Assembly: GCF_002305855.1 (NCBI RefSeq)
Contig: NZ_CP022163.1
Coordinates: 3,844,292 to 3,908,291 of the forward strand
DNA length: 64,000 nucleotides
Direction of reading: 5' to 3'
DNA from: Melittangium boletus DSM 14713
GTDB lineage: Bacteria; Myxococcota; Myxococcia; Myxococcales; Myxococcaceae
Below are positions 27,992-39,231 of the stretch, one piece after another (position 1 is the first letter of the stretch; the number at the start of each line of letters is the position of its first letter). The notes beneath the pieces were generated by a model. It searched no databases, was not told the DNA's origin, and was given only the letters and a program-made list of their open reading frames with translations. The position numbers and the translations under genes are program-made.

Positions 27992-28630
27992 TCACTCCAC
28001 CAGGTACAGCAGCGGGAAGATGAACAACCAGAAGATGTCCACGAGGTGCCAGTACAGCCCACCCACCTCCACGGGCACGTGATAGTCCGCCGTGTACTTC
28101 CCGGACATGGCCCCCAGGACGAGCCAGCCCAGCACCCCGAGCGCCACCAGCATGTGCAGGGCATGCAGCCCCGTGAGCAGGAAATAGAGCGTGAAGAAGA
28201 GGCTCCCGCCGCGCACCGGCAGGTCCTCCAGCCGGTAGTACTCCCCGGGCAGCGCTCCCTCCTTCCAGTGCTCCCAATACTCCCAGCCCTTGATGACGAG
28301 GAAGCCCACCCCGAGCAGGATGGCCACCAGCAGCACTCCCGCCGCGGAGAACTGTTTCCCCTGGCGGATGAAGTGCACCGCCAACACCACGAACAGGCTG
28401 CTCGTCACCAGGAGCAGCGTCTGCACCAGGGCCCCTTCCGCCTTCAGGTGCTTGCTCGCGGCGATGAACACCTCCGGGAAGTAATAGCGATAGAGCGCGT
28501 ACCCCACGAACAGGTTCGCGAAGAGCAGCACCTCCGAGCCCAGGAAGATCCACATCCCGAGCTGCGCCGCCTCGCTCTGCTTCTCCCGGCCGCCGAAATA
28601 CTCCCGCCACGGCGAGGCCTCAGTAGACAC
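27992..28630 (-). CDS. ctaE: Cytochrome c oxidase subunit III
   Basis: 212 residues with five transmembrane segments, the short form of subunit III found in caa3 and bo3 oxidases. Motifs: LGMWIFLGSEVLLFANLFVGY, HFIRQGKQ, FFTLYFLLTGLHALHMLVAL and the final YWHLVDIFWLFIFPLLYL with the conserved His and Asp/Trp. It overlaps the end of subunit I by 11 bases and belongs to the same minus-strand operon. Confidence 0.92.
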   Translation of the reverse strand: MSTEASPWREYFGGREKQSEAAQLGMWIFLGSEVLLFANLFVGYALYRYYFPEVFIAASKHLKAEGALVQTLLLVTSSLFVVLAVHFIRQGKQFSAAGVLLVAILLGVGFLVIKGWEYWEHWKEGALPGEYYRLEDLPVRGGSLFFTLYFLLTGLHALHMLVALGVLGWLVLGAMSGKYTADYHVPVEVGGLYWHLVDIFWLFIFPLLYLVE

Positions 28631-30242
28631 GGGGCGCTCCTGGCTCGGTGTAGTCGTGGACCTCGCGCTCGAAGCGAGGCGCCTCGGTGAAGTTGTGCGG
28701 CACGGGTGGCGAGGCGCTGAACCACTCGTATCCCCGCGAGCCCCACGGGTCCGCCGGGCTCACCTTCCCGTAGCGCAGGGACCACAGCAGATAGAGCGCG
28801 ATGAGCGAGAAGCCAAACGCCAGCAGCGACGCACCGGCCGTGCTCAGCACGTTGAGCCACTGCATCTCGCGCGGGTATTGGTACGAGCGCCGGGGCATGC
28901 CCATGTTCCCCAGGAGGAACTGCGGCAGGAACGTCACGATGAAGCCGAAGATGATGGTGCTCGCCGCCAGGAACGACCAGCGCTCCGGGTAGAGCCGTCC
29001 GAACATCTTCGGCCACCAGTAGTGCAGCGCGGCCAGGAAGGCCATGAGCACCGAGCCCACCATGATGTAGTGGAAGTGGGCCACGACGAAGTACGTGTCA
29101 TGCCAGTGCACGTCCAGCGACGTGGTGGCCACCGCCACGCCCGTCATCCCGCCGAACGTGAGCAGGAAGATGAACCCCAGCACGTAGAGCAGCGGCACCT
29201 TCAAGTCGATGGCCCCGCCATACATCGTCGCCACCCAGTTGAAGATCTTGATGGCCGTGAAGATGGCCACCAGCATGCTCAGCACCCCGAACACGCCCGA
29301 GCCGAACGTGGACTGGCCCGACACGAACATGTGGTGTCCCCACGAGAAGAAGCCCACGAACGCGATGCCGAACGTGGACGCGGCGATCATCCGGTAGCCG
29401 AAGATGTTCTTGCGGCTGAACGCGCACACCACCTCGGTGATGACGCCCATGGCGGGCAACACCATGATGTAGACGGCCGGGTGCGAGTAGAACCAGAACA
29501 GGTGCTGGAAGAGCACCGGGTCGCCCCCGCGCGAGGGATCGAAGATGCCCGCGCCCACCACGCGCTCCATCGCCACCAGCACCAGCACCATGGCGAGCAC
29601 CGGCGTGGCCACCACCTGGATGACGGACGTGCCGTAGATCGTCCACACGAAGAGCGGAATGCGCGTCCAGTGCATACCCGGCGCCCTCAGCGTATGCGTG
29701 GTGGTGATGAAGTTGAGCCCGGTGATGATGGTGGAGAAGCCGATGATGAAGACGCCCAGGAGGATGGGCGTCACGGCCGTGGGCGAGGTGGTGCTGTAGG
29801 GCGTGTAGAACGTCCAGCCCGTGTCCGCGCCGCTCCACAGCATGCCAAAGAGCGTGAGCGCCGAGCCCGCCGCGTAGATATACACCGAGGCCAGGTTGAG
29901 CCTCGGGAAGGCCACCTCCTTGGCCCCGAGCATGAGCGGCAGCACGAAGTTGCCGAACGCCGAGGGGATGGCTGGAATCATGAACAGCCACACCATGATG
30001 ACGCCGTGCAGGGTGAACACGCGGTTGTACGTCATGGGGCCCATGATCGTGGGCCCGGGCGTGAGCAATTCCAGACGCAGCAGCATCGCGAAGGTGCCCC
30101 CGAGCAGCAGCGCGAAGAGCGTCAGCACCAGGAACATCACGCCAATGCGCTTGTGGTCGCGCGTGAGCAGCCACGAGCGCGCCGTCGTCTCGTGGGAGAG
30201 ATAGGTGGTGGCTGGCGGGCTACTGGGCGCCGATGGGCTCAT
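28620..30242 (-). CDS. ctaD: Cytochrome c oxidase subunit I
   Basis: 540 residues, twelve membrane helices, the catalytic subunit with low-spin heme, heme a3 and CuB. The heme/CuB ligands are clear: the His of FTLHGVIMVW, FWFYSHPAVYIMVLP with the cross-linked His-Tyr pair, GHHMFVSG, and VAHFHYIMVGSV with the two final heme histidines. The YSHPAVY motif with the following K-channel region marks an A-type, aa3-like proton pump. It accepts electrons from CuA in subunit II, encoded just upstream and overlapping by 23 bases. Confidence 0.95.
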   Translation of the reverse strand: MSPSAPSSPPATTYLSHETTARSWLLTRDHKRIGVMFLVLTLFALLLGGTFAMLLRLELLTPGPTIMGPMTYNRVFTLHGVIMVWLFMIPAIPSAFGNFVLPLMLGAKEVAFPRLNLASVYIYAAGSALTLFGMLWSGADTGWTFYTPYSTTSPTAVTPILLGVFIIGFSTIITGLNFITTTHTLRAPGMHWTRIPLFVWTIYGTSVIQVVATPVLAMVLVLVAMERVVGAGIFDPSRGGDPVLFQHLFWFYSHPAVYIMVLPAMGVITEVVCAFSRKNIFGYRMIAASTFGIAFVGFFSWGHHMFVSGQSTFGSGVFGVLSMLVAIFTAIKIFNWVATMYGGAIDLKVPLLYVLGFIFLLTFGGMTGVAVATTSLDVHWHDTYFVVAHFHYIMVGSVLMAFLAALHYWWPKMFGRLYPERWSFLAASTIIFGFIVTFLPQFLLGNMGMPRRSYQYPREMQWLNVLSTAGASLLAFGFSLIALYLLWSLRYGKVSPADPWGSRGYEWFSASPPVPHNFTEAPRFEREVHDYTEPGAPRVY

Positions 30243-31347
30243 ACACGGGCCCTCCTGTCTGGATGAACCGCCGCGGCGAGCCGCGCAGCGACTTGATGTA
30301 CTCGAGCAGCGCCGCCACCTCCGCCGCCTCCAACCGCCCCTGGTACGAGGGCATCACGGGTTCGAACCCCTCCACCACTTGCTCCAGCGGCTGCATCATC
30401 GACTCGGTGAGATAGGCCTCGTCCGCCACCACCGTGGTGCCCCCCACCAGGCGCTCCTGCTTGCGATACAGGCCCCTCCACGTGGGCCCGATGTGCGCCG
30501 TGCCATCCACTGAGTGGCAGCGCAGACACCCCTGCTCCGCCGCCACGCGCTCGCCCCGTTCGATCAGCGAGCCCCGCTCGGCCACCATCAACTCTCCATG
30601 AGGCGCCTCGGCCGAGTAGCGCACCGCCTGGAGCGCGGGCTCCTGGGGCGTCTTCCGCTCGGCCACGCTCGGCGTCGCGTCCCGCTTCTCCATCGGCCCC
30701 TCGCGCTGCTCGCGCAGCCACGCCGCGTAGTCCTCCGGCGAGAGCGCCACCACCTCGGCCCACATCTCCGAGTGTTTCAGCCCGCAGTACTCCGCGCACA
30801 TCACCCGGTAGCGGCCCGGCCGCGTCACCTCGAACCACGCCTGCGTGTAGGCCCCGGGCAGCGCGTCCTGCTTCACGCGGAACGCCGGGACATAGAAGGA
30901 GTGGATGACGTCCTGGCTGGTGAGCAGCAACCGCACCGGCCGGCCCACCGGTACCCGCAGCACGCCCACGGCGTTGGGGCCCTCGGCGTGGGTGAACTTC
31001 CACATCCACTGCTTGCCCACCACGTACACGTCCATGGCATCCGTCGGCGGCGTGCGCATGTGCACGAAGTCGTGGTAGCCGATGAAGAACCACGCGAGGA
31101 AGACGCTCAGCGGCGCTCCCACGAAGACCACCTCCCACGCGAGCGACGTCTGGACCTTGCGCGTGGTCTGTGAATCCGAGCGCCGCCGGTAGCGAATGAG
31201 GAAGAACCCCGTCAACCCGAAGATGAGCGTGGCCATGAACATGGCCGTGCTGATGATGACGTAGTGCAGGAAGTCCACGTCCCGAGCGAAGGTGGAGGCC
31301 TGCTCGGGCAGGAAGAGCACCCGGCGGAAGAGCTCGTTGAGCGTCAT
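30220..31347 (-). CDS. ctaC: Cytochrome c oxidase subunit II with fused cytochrome c (caa3 type)
   Basis: 375 residues. Two N-terminal membrane helices (LHYVIISTAMFMATLIFGLTG, WEVVFVGAPLSVFLAWFF) anchor a periplasmic cupredoxin with the CuA ligands VIHSFYVP, CAEYCGLKHSEM. After a linker, residues 270-365 form a cytochrome c domain with heme motif CLRCH and axial Met in VMPSYQG. The fused cytochrome is the hallmark of caa3 oxidases and lets them take electrons directly from a partner complex, here the ACIII encoded upstream. ATG 31347 overlaps the preceding stop as ATGA. No lipobox is evident. Confidence 0.93.
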   Translation of the reverse strand: MTLNELFRRVLFLPEQASTFARDVDFLHYVIISTAMFMATLIFGLTGFFLIRYRRRSDSQTTRKVQTSLAWEVVFVGAPLSVFLAWFFIGYHDFVHMRTPPTDAMDVYVVGKQWMWKFTHAEGPNAVGVLRVPVGRPVRLLLTSQDVIHSFYVPAFRVKQDALPGAYTQAWFEVTRPGRYRVMCAEYCGLKHSEMWAEVVALSPEDYAAWLREQREGPMEKRDATPSVAERKTPQEPALQAVRYSAEAPHGELMVAERGSLIERGERVAAEQGCLRCHSVDGTAHIGPTWRGLYRKQERLVGGTTVVADEAYLTESMMQPLEQVVEGFEPVMPSYQGRLEAAEVAALLEYIKSLRGSPRRFIQTGGPVYEPIGAQ

Positions 31348-31739
31348 GGCGTCCCCGCCTCTCCCCCAGGACGCTGTCCGCTCAGCACCCGCTCGATGCC
31401 CTGCTCGATGGGGAGGTGCACCACGCCGGCGTCCCGATCCACCCAGCCCTCGCCGTGCAGCCGCCGCGCCTCGGCGGCCTTCTCCTCGTCCGCGCGGGTG
31501 TCCAGCACGATGAGCCCCGTGTTCACCAGGTTCACCTCCGGCGAATCCAGCCGCCTTGGCTCCCGGGGGCCCGCGGGGAGGAGATGGGCCTCGCGCGCCT
31601 GGAGCTGCCGCCACGTGAGCCACCCGAAGACGGTGAAGACGAACAGCGCCCCGGCGAGCACCGCCGTGACGGCCCACCCGCTCACCGGCGCCTTGTCCCT
31701 CTCGGGCGTCTTCCATTCCCCCGGGGTGTCGCCGCTCAT
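31344..31739 (-). CDS. Small single-pass protein of ACIII/cox operons
   Basis: 131 residues with one membrane helix (GWAVTAVLAGALFVFTVFGWL) and a periplasmic-side tail ending LHGEGWVDRDAGVVHLPIEQGIERVLSG. Similar short proteins with a GWVDR..GVV.IPI ending occur between ACIII and oxidase genes in other bacteria and next to SCO-type copper chaperones. There is no CxxxC copper site, so it is not SCO itself. It overlaps genes on both sides by 4 bases, so it is probably an assembly or subunit-like factor of the supercomplex; this is inferred from context. Confidence 0.65.
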   Translation of the reverse strand: MSGDTPGEWKTPERDKAPVSGWAVTAVLAGALFVFTVFGWLTWRQLQAREAHLLPAGPREPRRLDSPEVNLVNTGLIVLDTRADEEKAAEARRLHGEGWVDRDAGVVHLPIEQGIERVLSGQRPGGEAGTP

Positions 31740-32920
31740 TCGTCGTACCCCAGCGAGTCGGCCAGGAACGGGTCCCCCACCGGCGCGGTGGCGTGTCCGC
31801 GCAGCCGCCACAGGGTGAAGGCCACCACCGAGCCCCCCAGCCCCAGGAAGGCCGTGAGGTCCGTCCAGGACAGGCTCGGCCCCTCGGGGCTCACCACGGG
31901 AATCACCAGCCACCAGGTGTCCACGCCGTGCGCGAGCAGCAGCCACACGGCCAGAGTCCCCAGCGTGCGGCGGTGTTGTTTGAACGGCCGCGACAGCAGG
32001 ATGAACAGGGGCAGCACGAAGCGCGCGCCCACCACGAAGAGCGCCACCGGCTCCCACGCCCCCTTGGCGCGCAGCACGTACCAGGGCACCTCGCGCGGCA
32101 CGTTGGCGATCCAGATGAGGAAGAACTGGCTGTAGGCCATGTAGGCCCAGAAGAGGCTGAAGGCGAAGAGGAACTTGCCCAGGCTCGCCAGGTGCGAGGC
32201 ATTGACGAGCTCGCCATACAACGCGGGCCCGCGCGCCAGCACCGTGGCCAGCGTCAGCATCGCCAGCGCCCCCACGAAGGCCCCGGAGAACCAGTACAGC
32301 CCATACACCGTGGAGACGAAGAGCGGCTCGAGCGACATGAGCCAGTCCAGCGCCGCGAAGGACATGGCCAGCGCCACCACCGGCAGCGAGCCCGTGCCCA
32401 GCCACCGCTGCCACCGGGTGAGCCGCGCGTCCTCCGTGCCATCCTGGCGGCGGGACCAGCGCAAGAGCAGCTCGCCCACGGCGATCCACACCCCGAAGTA
32501 CACCGCCGAGCGCACGTCCCAGAAGGGCCGCTGGAGCCAGGCGCGCTTGTGCTCGAGCTTCCTCAAGTCCTCCGCGGACCACGCGGGCACGGCGCCCATC
32601 CACGGGTAGAGCAGGTGCGCTCCCGCGAGCAGCGGCAGGAAGAAGAGGGCCAGGAGCGGAAGACTCGCCGCCATCGTCTCCAGCATGCGCCGCAGCACCA
32701 CGGGCCAGCGTGCCCGGGACGCGTGCCAGGTGCCCAGCAGCAGCAGCGACGCCACCGCCAGGCCCGCCCAGTACGCGAAGGCGAACAGGTAGGAGAACAG
32801 CGCGCGCCTCGGCTCCTCTCCGAAGCCCACGCCCGTCAGCACGAGCCCCGCCACCCCCACCGCCGCCGCGGTCCTCGTGGCCTCCAGCCCTCCCGTGAAG
32901 GGCCCGAGCGCCTTCGTCAT
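31736..32920 (-). CDS. actF: Alternative complex III subunit ActF (quinol:cytochrome c oxidoreductase)
   Basis: 394 residues with about ten transmembrane helices, matching the ActF/ActC-like integral membrane subunit annotated as quinone-binding subunit 2. Diagnostic stretches include RRALFSYLFAFAYWAGLAV, LLYPWMGAVPAW, ALDWLMSLEPLFVSTVYGLYWFSGAF and FFLIWIANVPREVPWYVLR. It completes the membrane part of ACIII, which oxidises menaquinol or ubiquinol. It overlaps both neighbours by 4 bases. Confidence 0.9.
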   Translation of the reverse strand: MTKALGPFTGGLEATRTAAAVGVAGLVLTGVGFGEEPRRALFSYLFAFAYWAGLAVASLLLLGTWHASRARWPVVLRRMLETMAASLPLLALFFLPLLAGAHLLYPWMGAVPAWSAEDLRKLEHKRAWLQRPFWDVRSAVYFGVWIAVGELLLRWSRRQDGTEDARLTRWQRWLGTGSLPVVALAMSFAALDWLMSLEPLFVSTVYGLYWFSGAFVGALAMLTLATVLARGPALYGELVNASHLASLGKFLFAFSLFWAYMAYSQFFLIWIANVPREVPWYVLRAKGAWEPVALFVVGARFVLPLFILLSRPFKQHRRTLGTLAVWLLLAHGVDTWWLVIPVVSPEGPSLSWTDLTAFLGLGGSVVAFTLWRLRGHATAPVGDPFLADSLGYDE

Positions 32921-33504
32921 GGCGCCTTCTCCTGGAGCAGCCGCTCGCGCGCCTCGGGCGGCACGTCCTCCAGCCGCACGCGCTGGCTCGCCTGGAGCGC
33001 GCGCACGTAGGCCACCACCGCCCAGCGTTGCTCGGGCGTCAGCTTCTCCGCGTAGCCCGGCATCAATCCGAAGCCCCGGCCGATGACGTTGAAGTAGTGG
33101 CCGTCCGCGTACGGCGGCAGCACCAGCAGCGACGGCGGCGCGCGCACCCCCATCTTCCGCGCCACCGGGCTCACCCCGTCTCCGCGCACGCCGTGACACG
33201 TGGCGCAGTAGATGTCGAAGGACTTGTGCCCTTGCTCCAGGAGTTCGCGCGTGAGCGTCAGGGGAATGCCCGCGCTCGTCTCCACCGTGTCCCCACCCGT
33301 GCGCACGCGCCGGCTCCGGTCCTTGTACTCCCTCGGCACCGTGCCCGGCGGGGGCACGCGCATGGCGCGCTCGTCCGCGAAGACGTCGCTCTCCCGGTAG
33401 GCCATCGCCTTGGGCTGGTCCTTCATCCCCGCCCACCCCTGGAAGTCCACGGAGCAGCCCATCAGCGGCCCCACCACCGCCAGCACACCGAGGAAGTGCC
33501 TCAT
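32917..33504 (-). CDS. actE: Alternative complex III monoheme cytochrome c ActE
   Basis: 195 residues. The N-terminus MRHFLGVLAVVGPLMGC is a lipoprotein signal (lipobox PLMGC). The heme motif is CATCH in FDIYCATCHGVRGDGVSPVA, with a distal Met in GFGLMPGYAEKL. ActE is the periplasmic cytochrome that receives electrons from ActA/ActB and passes them toward the oxidase. Neighbouring genes overlap by 4 bases on both sides. Confidence 0.9.
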   Translation of the reverse strand: MRHFLGVLAVVGPLMGCSVDFQGWAGMKDQPKAMAYRESDVFADERAMRVPPPGTVPREYKDRSRRVRTGGDTVETSAGIPLTLTRELLEQGHKSFDIYCATCHGVRGDGVSPVARKMGVRAPPSLLVLPPYADGHYFNVIGRGFGLMPGYAEKLTPEQRWAVVAYVRALQASQRVRLEDVPPEARERLLQEKAP

Positions 33505-34034
33505 GCCGTCTCCTCCACCACCGAGGCCGTCCGCGCCTCCAGGGCGCGCAGGTGCTCGAGCACGGACTCCGTCCGGGCCGCGTCCTCCAGGGTGACGCTC
33601 ACCCAGAAGCCCCCCGTGGACGCCGAGCGGAAGGACTCCAGCTCGAAGAGCGGGTGGTGCGGCCGGGGAAAGCGGAACAGCCCCATGAGCCCGAGGAAGA
33701 TGGCCAGCGAGGCGAAGAGCACCATGGACTCGAAGGTGATGGGCACGAAGGCGGGCGCCGCGTGCGGCGGGCGGTTGCCCACGTTGAGCGGCCAGTCCAC
33801 CGCGTTGCACCACCACTGCACCGTGTAGCCGAACACCGCGCCCGCCAGCCCCGCCCCCAGCGCGAAGAGCCGCACCGGCGAGGGCCGCAGCTCCAGCAGC
33901 GCGTCCACGCCGTCCACCGGGTAGGGCGAGAAGACATCCAGCGTCTCCTTCGCGTAGCCCAGCTCGCGCAGCCGCCCGAGCGCCCGCTTCACCTCGTCCC
34001 CCGAGCCGAACTCCCCCACCACCCAGTAGCGCAT
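33501..34034 (-). CDS. actD: Alternative complex III subunit ActD (DUF3341)
   Basis: 177 residues. An N-terminal ferredoxin-like region (MRYWVVGEFGSGDEVKRAL, YAKETLDVFSPYPVDG) is followed by two membrane helices (LFALGAGLAGAVFGYTVQW, MVLFASLAIFLGLMGLF) and a cytosolic tail with the DUF3341 signature RPHHPLFELESF. ActD bundles with the NrfD-like subunits of ACIII and has no cofactor. It is three bases downstream of actC. Confidence 0.9.
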   Translation of the reverse strand: MRYWVVGEFGSGDEVKRALGRLRELGYAKETLDVFSPYPVDGVDALLELRPSPVRLFALGAGLAGAVFGYTVQWWCNAVDWPLNVGNRPPHAAPAFVPITFESMVLFASLAIFLGLMGLFRFPRPHHPLFELESFRSASTGGFWVSVTLEDAARTESVLEHLRALEARTASVVEETA

Positions 34035-34037
34035 GGC

Positions 34038-35379
<1,342 letters not shown>

Positions 35380-35387
<8 letters not shown>

Positions 35388-38364
35388 GGTCCAGCTCCGG
35401 GTTGGGATGGCTGATGCGCGCGAGGTACACGGTGCGTGGGCGCGTGCCCTGCTCGTGCAGCACGTCGTAGCGCCGCGCGTCCCGGTGCCTGCGCGCCACC
35501 TCCGACTCGGGCTCGTGCAGGGAGCCGAAGACGATGGCCTCCGTCGGGCACACCTGCGCGCACGCGGACACGAGCGCCTTCGTGTCGATGGGCTCGAGCA
35601 CCCTGCGCGCCTCGATGCGGGCCCGCTCGATGCGCTGCACGCAGTACGTGCACTTCTCCATCACCCCGCGCATGCGCACGGTGACGTCCGGGTTGAAGCC
35701 CAGTTGTTTCACCGGAGCCATGTCCCGGTGGTAGTTCAGGAAGTTGAAGCGCCGGACCTTGTAGGGGCAGTTGTTCGAGCAGTACCGCGTGCCGACGCAG
35801 CGGTTGTAGACCATCTGGTTCAGGCCCTCGTCCGTGTGGACGGTGGCGTTCACCGGGCACACGTACTCGCACGGCGCCGTCTCGCAGTGCTGGCACATCA
35901 TCGGCTGGGGAATGGCGCGCGGCGCCTCGGGCGGGCCCTCGAAGTAGCGGTCCACCCGCAGCCAGTGCATCTCCCGGCTCCGCTCCACCTGCTCGGGCCC
36001 CACCACCGGGATGTTGTTCTCCGCCTGGCACGCCACCACGCACGCCCCGCAGCCCGTGCACCGGTTCAGGTCCACCGCCATCGCCCATTGGTAGGGCTCG
36101 CCGTACTTGAACGGGTCGTACAGGCTCTCCACCGGACCCTTGAGGTGCGCCAGGTACCGGGGCTTCTTCTCCTCGAAGTCCCCGAGCGTGTCGTGCAGGG
36201 CGATCTCCCGCCCCTTCATGACGCCGTGCGCCTGGGTCACCGCCAGCCGCCCCTGGCCCTCCCCCTTCTCCACCTGGAGCCCGGAGGCGAACCACGGCGC
36301 GTCCTCGTGCCGCAGCGCATAGGCGGGGGTGCCCAGCACCTCGCGCTCCGGCGTCGGCCCCTCGCGCCCCCAGCCCAGCTCCAGGGACACCGTGTCATCC
36401 GCGTGCCCGGGCAGCACGTACACCACCGCCTCCACCGTCCGTCCGCGCAGCGTCAGCCGCACCCGGTCCCTCGTCCCGAGCCCCAGCCGCCCCGCCGTGG
36501 TGGGGCTCACCAGCGCCGCGTTGCCCCACGTCAGCGTCGTCAGGGGATCCGGCAGCTCCTGCAACCACGCGTTGTGGAAGAAGCGCCCGTCGTGGACCTT
36601 GTAGCCGGGCAGCAGGTTGAGCTCGAGCCCCGGTGCGCCCCCGGGCGCCGGGGAGCCACCGCCCGCCGCCACCGCCTCCACATCCACGGACGCCTCGACC
36701 TCGGGGGCCTGGGTGCCCGGGAACGCGCCCACCGCGAGCCCCTGCTCCCAGGCGTCCTCGAAGGCGGGCCCGTTGCCCCCGAGCCGCCGCGCCCAGCTCG
36801 CCTTCACCAGCTCGTACGACGAGCGCTCCGCCACGCCCGCGAAGGGCGCGAGCACGTCCAGCTCCGTGAGCCCTCCGAAGATCGGCTGGATGAGGGGCTG
36901 GATGACGCTCGCCGTGCCGTCCACCGCGCGCGTGTCTCCCCAGGACTCCAGCACGTGCGCCGCCGGGAGCACCCACCCACAGCGCCGCGCCGTCTCGTCC
37001 GTCCGGTAGGCCCGGTAGATGGAGTGGGGCACCGCGCCCAGCGCCTGGCCCAGGTCCACGCCCGCCGGAGCCGAGGACACGGGATCGAACGCCGTCACCA
37101 CCAGGGTGTCCACCCGGCCCGAGCGCGCCGCCTCGGCCAGCTCGCGCAGCACCCCCGGCCCCGTGGGCCGCCCCGTGTCCACACCGGGCTCGTGCAGCGT
37201 GACGAGCCCCGGCTGACTGCCCAACGCCGCGTTGAGCCCATGCGCCAGCGCATGCACCCGGGCGGGCTGCCGAGGCCCCACCACCACCACCGCCCGAGCC
37301 CCTTGCCGGGCGAGATCCGCCGCCACCGCGCGCACCTCCCGCGCCCGCTCGGGCCACGCGGGGGCCCGCTCTCGCCAGGGCGCCAGGCGCTCGAGTCCGT
37401 GCTCCCGCGCGAGTTCCCCCGCCACCGCCAGGGCGAAGCGCTCCACCTCCGAGGGCCGCAGGGGGAAGCGGTGATCCGCGTTCATCCCCGTGACGCTGAA
37501 ATGACTCTCGGCCACGTACAGCCGGCCCATGGCCTCGCGCTCGGGCGTGCGCGAGCGGGCGAAGGCGCGCGCGTCGCGCAGCGCGGAGGGGCCCTGGGTG
37601 AGGAAGTCCGCGTCCAGCGCGAGCACCACCCGCGCCTCGTCGTAGCGCACCCGCGTCTCCAGCGGCCGGCCGAAGGCGAGCCGCGCCCCCTCGTGCACCG
37701 CGTCCCGCGAGAGCGCGTGGTGCGCCTCCACCCGCGCCCGTGGGAAGCGCTGGCGGATGCGCTCCACCAGCTCTCTCCGCGTGGGCGAGGCCGAGGGCTC
37801 CAGGAGCAACCACAACCCCTCGCCGCCCTTCGCCTCCAGCGCGCGCGCGCGCCCGGCATGGACCTCCAGGTACTCCGCGAGCGTGCGCGGGGCGCCGCGC
37901 AGACTCACCCCCCGCGTGCGGGACGGATCATAGAGGTCCACCGGCAGCGCCTGGGCCTGGGGGCTCGTCGCTCCGAGGCTCAGGGGGTGATCCGGATTGC
38001 CCTCCACCTTCGTGGGCCGCCCCTCCCAGGCCGTCACCACGAGCCCCGCCGCGTAGCCCTCCCACTCCCACGCCGTGGCGTAGGCCTGGGGCACGCCGGG
38101 CGTCACCTCGGGCGGATTCTGGGTGTAGGGCAGCACCTTCTCCGCGGGCCGCTTGCACGCCGCCAGCCCCGCGAGCGCCGCCGTCGTCCCCACGAGCTGG
38201 AGGAAGCGGCGCCGGTCCATGCCCTCGGGCGGAGCGCTCGCGCCCGGGGGGAACTCGCCCTCGGAGGCCTCCACGTCCCCGTGCAGTTCCTCCAGACTCC
38301 GCCACGCGCGGGGACGCGCGTCCTGGATCACGGGCAGCGGGTAGCGGTCGGTCAGCGATGACAT
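35380..38364 (-). CDS. actB: Alternative complex III iron-sulfur/molybdopterin-like subunit ActB
   Basis: 994 residues. A twin-arginine-like leader with a lipobox-like Cys lies internally ([21 protein letters not shown], residues 50-70). Residues 75-730 form a molybdopterin-oxidoreductase fold without a visible cofactor ligand, as in other ActB proteins. The C-terminal 260 residues bind four clusters: [53 protein letters not shown], and KCTYCVQRI plus [11 protein letters not shown]. The clusters pass electrons from quinol to the ActA hemes. It overlaps actA by 13 bases and actC by 8. Confidence 0.93.
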
Positions 38365-38999
38365 GTCGTGCAGTCCGTTCGCGGATGGACGTCGAGGAGG
38401 CGCACCAGGGCCTCGGGAGAGGGGTCCTCCGGGCCGCGCTCCCAGCGCATCGAGGTGATGGCCGACAGGGGGCGCAGCGAGGGAGCCGGGTCCCGGTGAC
38501 ACTCCAGGCACCAGCCCATCGACAGCGGATGCACCTGGGAGACGGACGGCATCAGGTCCACCCGCCCATGGCAGGTGACGCACCCCACGCCCTTGGCCAC
38601 ATGGATGGAGTGGTTGAAGTAGACGAAGTCCGGCAGGTCATGCACGCGGCGCCAGACCAGGGGGCGGTCCGCGAAATAGGACTGGCGCACGGGCTCCAGC
38701 AGCGGGCTCTGGTTCCAGATCTGCGCGTGGCAGCCCATGCAGGTGGCGAGCGACGGGTAGCCCGCGCTCGAGGACACCTCGACGGTGTGGTGGCAGTAGC
38801 GGCAGTCGATGCCCTCTTCACCGGCGTGGTGACGGTGATCGAATTGCACGGGCTGGGCCACGGGCTGGCGCATGTTCTGCGCGAGCGGACTCCGGGCGTA
38901 GAGCCAGAGGATTCCGACACCCACCACGGGCGTGGCCAACAGGCCCAGGGCGGCGACACGCGCCACGGTGTTGGCGCGAGGTGTGAAGATCCAGGCCAT
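38352..38999 (-). CDS. actA: Alternative complex III pentaheme cytochrome c ActA
   Basis: 215 residues with one N-terminal membrane anchor (VARVAALGLLATPVVGVGILWLY) and five c-type heme sites: CRYCH, CMGCH, CVTCH, CLECH and CTTCH, the last at the C-terminus. Paired HH ligands (FDHRHHAG, FNHSIH) give bis-His coordination. It is the first gene of an eleven-gene minus-strand respiratory operon ending at 27598. A palindrome-rich 232-base region separates it from the divergent phosphoribosyltransferase. Confidence 0.93.
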   Translation of the reverse strand: MAWIFTPRANTVARVAALGLLATPVVGVGILWLYARSPLAQNMRQPVAQPVQFDHRHHAGEEGIDCRYCHHTVEVSSSAGYPSLATCMGCHAQIWNQSPLLEPVRQSYFADRPLVWRRVHDLPDFVYFNHSIHVAKGVGCVTCHGRVDLMPSVSQVHPLSMGWCLECHRDPAPSLRPLSAITSMRWERGPEDPSPEALVRLLDVHPRTDCTTCHR

Positions 39000-39073
39000 G
39001 AAAAGGTGCCGTCGACCCTAGAGAAGGCAGACAGGCACGACAATCACGCGGCCCAGGCTCTATGCACTGGTGA

Positions 39074-39088
39074 ACCGCGACCCGCGGT
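39074..39088. promoter_or_regulatory. Inverted repeat upstream of actA, candidate operator
   Basis: ACCGCG-ACC-CGCGGT is a perfect 6-3-6 inverted repeat, 75 bases from the actA start in the 39000-39231 divergent region. The same region also holds the 10-base palindrome CAATGCATTG (39107-39116) and ATGCCC-N6-GGGCAT (39124-39141), so more than one regulator may act here. No clear -10/-35 pair was found. Confidence 0.4.
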
Positions 39089-39231
39089 GAAGCGTTGGGC
39101 GTCATGCAATGCATTGAGCCTGGATGCCCACCCGGGGGCATGCCGAGCGGGCCGCATCCCGTTGCATGGACCCCGCACCACCCCGGGTGCGGACTCCATC
39201 TTCCAGGAGGACCCCGCTCCGGAGCGACCTC

